This document shows positions 12,170-12,739 of a stretch of DNA of 12,739 nucleotides, one piece after another; the stretch's first letter is position 1; each line of letters begins with the position of its first letter. The position numbers were made by a program, and so were the translations under genes. Under the pieces are notes generated by a model, which was given only the letters and a program-made list of their open reading frames with translations, ran no database searches and was not told the DNA's origin. This stretch comes from an uncultured Acetobacteraceae bacterium (GTDB lineage: Bacteria > Pseudomonadota > Alphaproteobacteria > Acetobacterales > Acetobacteraceae), in the NCBI GenBank assembly GCA_937930165.1, contig CALGVL010000279.1, positions 1 through 12,739 on the forward strand. Direction: 5' to 3'.

Positions 12170-12739
12170 ATGTCCGGAGCCCCGAGCCCGACGCCCCAAG
12201 CGGGCCAGCCCGACGAGCCGCCCGTCCTTCGCCGGGACCGCGCGGGCGTCGTCACCGTCACGCTGAACAGGCCGAAGGCGCGCAACGCGCTCTCGGCCGC
12301 GCTGATCGGTGCCTTGCAGGAGACCTTCGACGCTCTCGCGGACGATCCGACGGCCAAGGTCGTCGTGGTCGAAGGGGCTGGCCCGGCCTTCTGTGCCGGT
12401 CACGACCTGAAGGAGCTTCGCGCGCTCGCCTCCGCTGGCGGCGCGGAGGCGCGCGACGGCTACGAGGCCCTGTTCCGGAGCTGTTCGCTCCTGATGATGA
12501 CGATAACCCGGCTGCCGAAACCGGTCATCGCCAGGGTTCACGGCGTGGCCACCGCGGCCGGATGCCAGCTGGTCGCAAGCTGCGATCTTGCCGTCGCGGC
12601 GGAGGATGCCCGCTTCGCCACTCCGGGCGTCAATATCGGGCTCTTCTGCTCGACGCCGATGGTGGCGCTTTCGCGGGCGGTCGGCCGCAAGGCGGCGATG
12701 GAGATGCTTCTGACCGGCGACATGATCCCGGCCGCCAGG
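12170..12739 (+). CDS. enoyl-CoA hydratase/isomerase family protein, ECHDC3-like, C-terminus cut by window edge
   Basis: The first 190 codons of a crotonase-superfamily protein. The core begins at VVTVTLNRPKARNALS (27-42). The first oxyanion-hole segment is AFCAGHDLKEL (73-83). The second is VATAAGCQLVASCDLAVA (126-143). FATPGVNIGLFCST (149-162) and MVALSRAVGRKAAMEMLLTG (164-183) closely recall human ECHDC3 and its bacterial relatives. Both catalytic glutamates of classical crotonase are replaced: Gln133 stands where Glu144 would be, and Gly153 where Glu164 would be. Hydratase activity is therefore doubtful despite the usual name; binding or another acyl-CoA reaction is possible. The start ATG at 12170 has only a weak ribosome binding site, but the first 18 residues are Pro-rich and conservation begins soon after. 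About 70-80 residues are missing at the right edge. Confidence 0.9.
   Translation, partial: MSGAPSPTPQAGQPDEPPVLRRDRAGVVTVTLNRPKARNALSAALIGALQETFDALADDPTAKVVVVEGAGPAFCAGHDLKELRALASAGGAEARDGYEALFRSCSLLMMTITRLPKPVIARVHGVATAAGCQLVASCDLAVAAEDARFATPGVNIGLFCSTPMVALSRAVGRKAAMEMLLTGDMIPAAR

Noticed and set aside
1..12739. Defence system, CRISPR array, prophage, transposon or biosynthetic cluster
   Set aside because: Every confident gene belongs to core metabolism, translation or envelope lipoproteins. No regularly spaced repeats, transposase, integrase, toxin-antitoxin or nuclease genes were found on either strand.

Overview
The window is high-GC bacterial chromosome (G+C roughly two thirds or more, judged by eye) packed with ordinary housekeeping and metabolic genes. 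The proteins look alphaproteobacterial and fit best with Rhodospirillales, probably an Acetobacteraceae / Roseomonas-like organism. This placement rests on the rplM-rpsI-argC order, the phaC next to aminotransferase-hom order, an S9 with an N-terminal extension, and general protein character. It is inference, not a database result. I see no insertion sequence, integrase, CRISPR array, tRNA or rRNA.

Layout, left to right. (1) Minus-strand amino-acid block, 1-2620: a proline-rich lipoprotein, a class I aminotransferase of the AlaC / LL-diaminopimelate aminotransferase type, and homoserine dehydrogenase cut by the left edge. The last two overlap in an ATGA. (2) Plus-strand class I polyhydroxyalkanoate synthase phaC, 2758-4560, divergent from block 1. 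(3) Minus strand, 4604-6408: three consecutive genes for paralogous, otherwise unrecognised small lipoproteins. They form a tandem triplication and are the least explained part of the window. (4) Minus strand, 6544-9051: an acyl-CoA ligase closely resembling plant AAE3 / yeast Pcs60 oxalyl-CoA synthetases, tightly followed by a ketopantoate-reductase-family protein and then a probable terminator. (5) Minus strand, 9165-11778: rplM (L13) and rpsI (S9), a strong terminator, then argC and a gamma-carbonic-anhydrase-like protein. (6) Plus strand from 12170: the first 190 codons of an ECHDC3-like enoyl-CoA hydratase-family protein, cut by the right edge.

The best regulatory signal is upstream of rplM. 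A near-consensus sigma-70 promoter (TTGACC, 17-nt spacer, TAGAAA) is followed by a leader of about 95 nt. The leader carries a 12-pair hairpin with a GNRA-type loop near its 5' end and a second hairpin abutting the Shine-Dalgarno sequence. This is a plausible ribosomal-protein autoregulatory leader.

Functionally the window mixes aspartate-family and arginine biosynthesis (hom, the aminotransferase, argC), carbon storage (phaC), acyl-CoA metabolism (the ligase and the hydratase-like protein) and translation (L13, S9). No single new multi-gene system is evident. The strongest candidates for undescribed biology are the lipoprotein triplet and the rplM leader.
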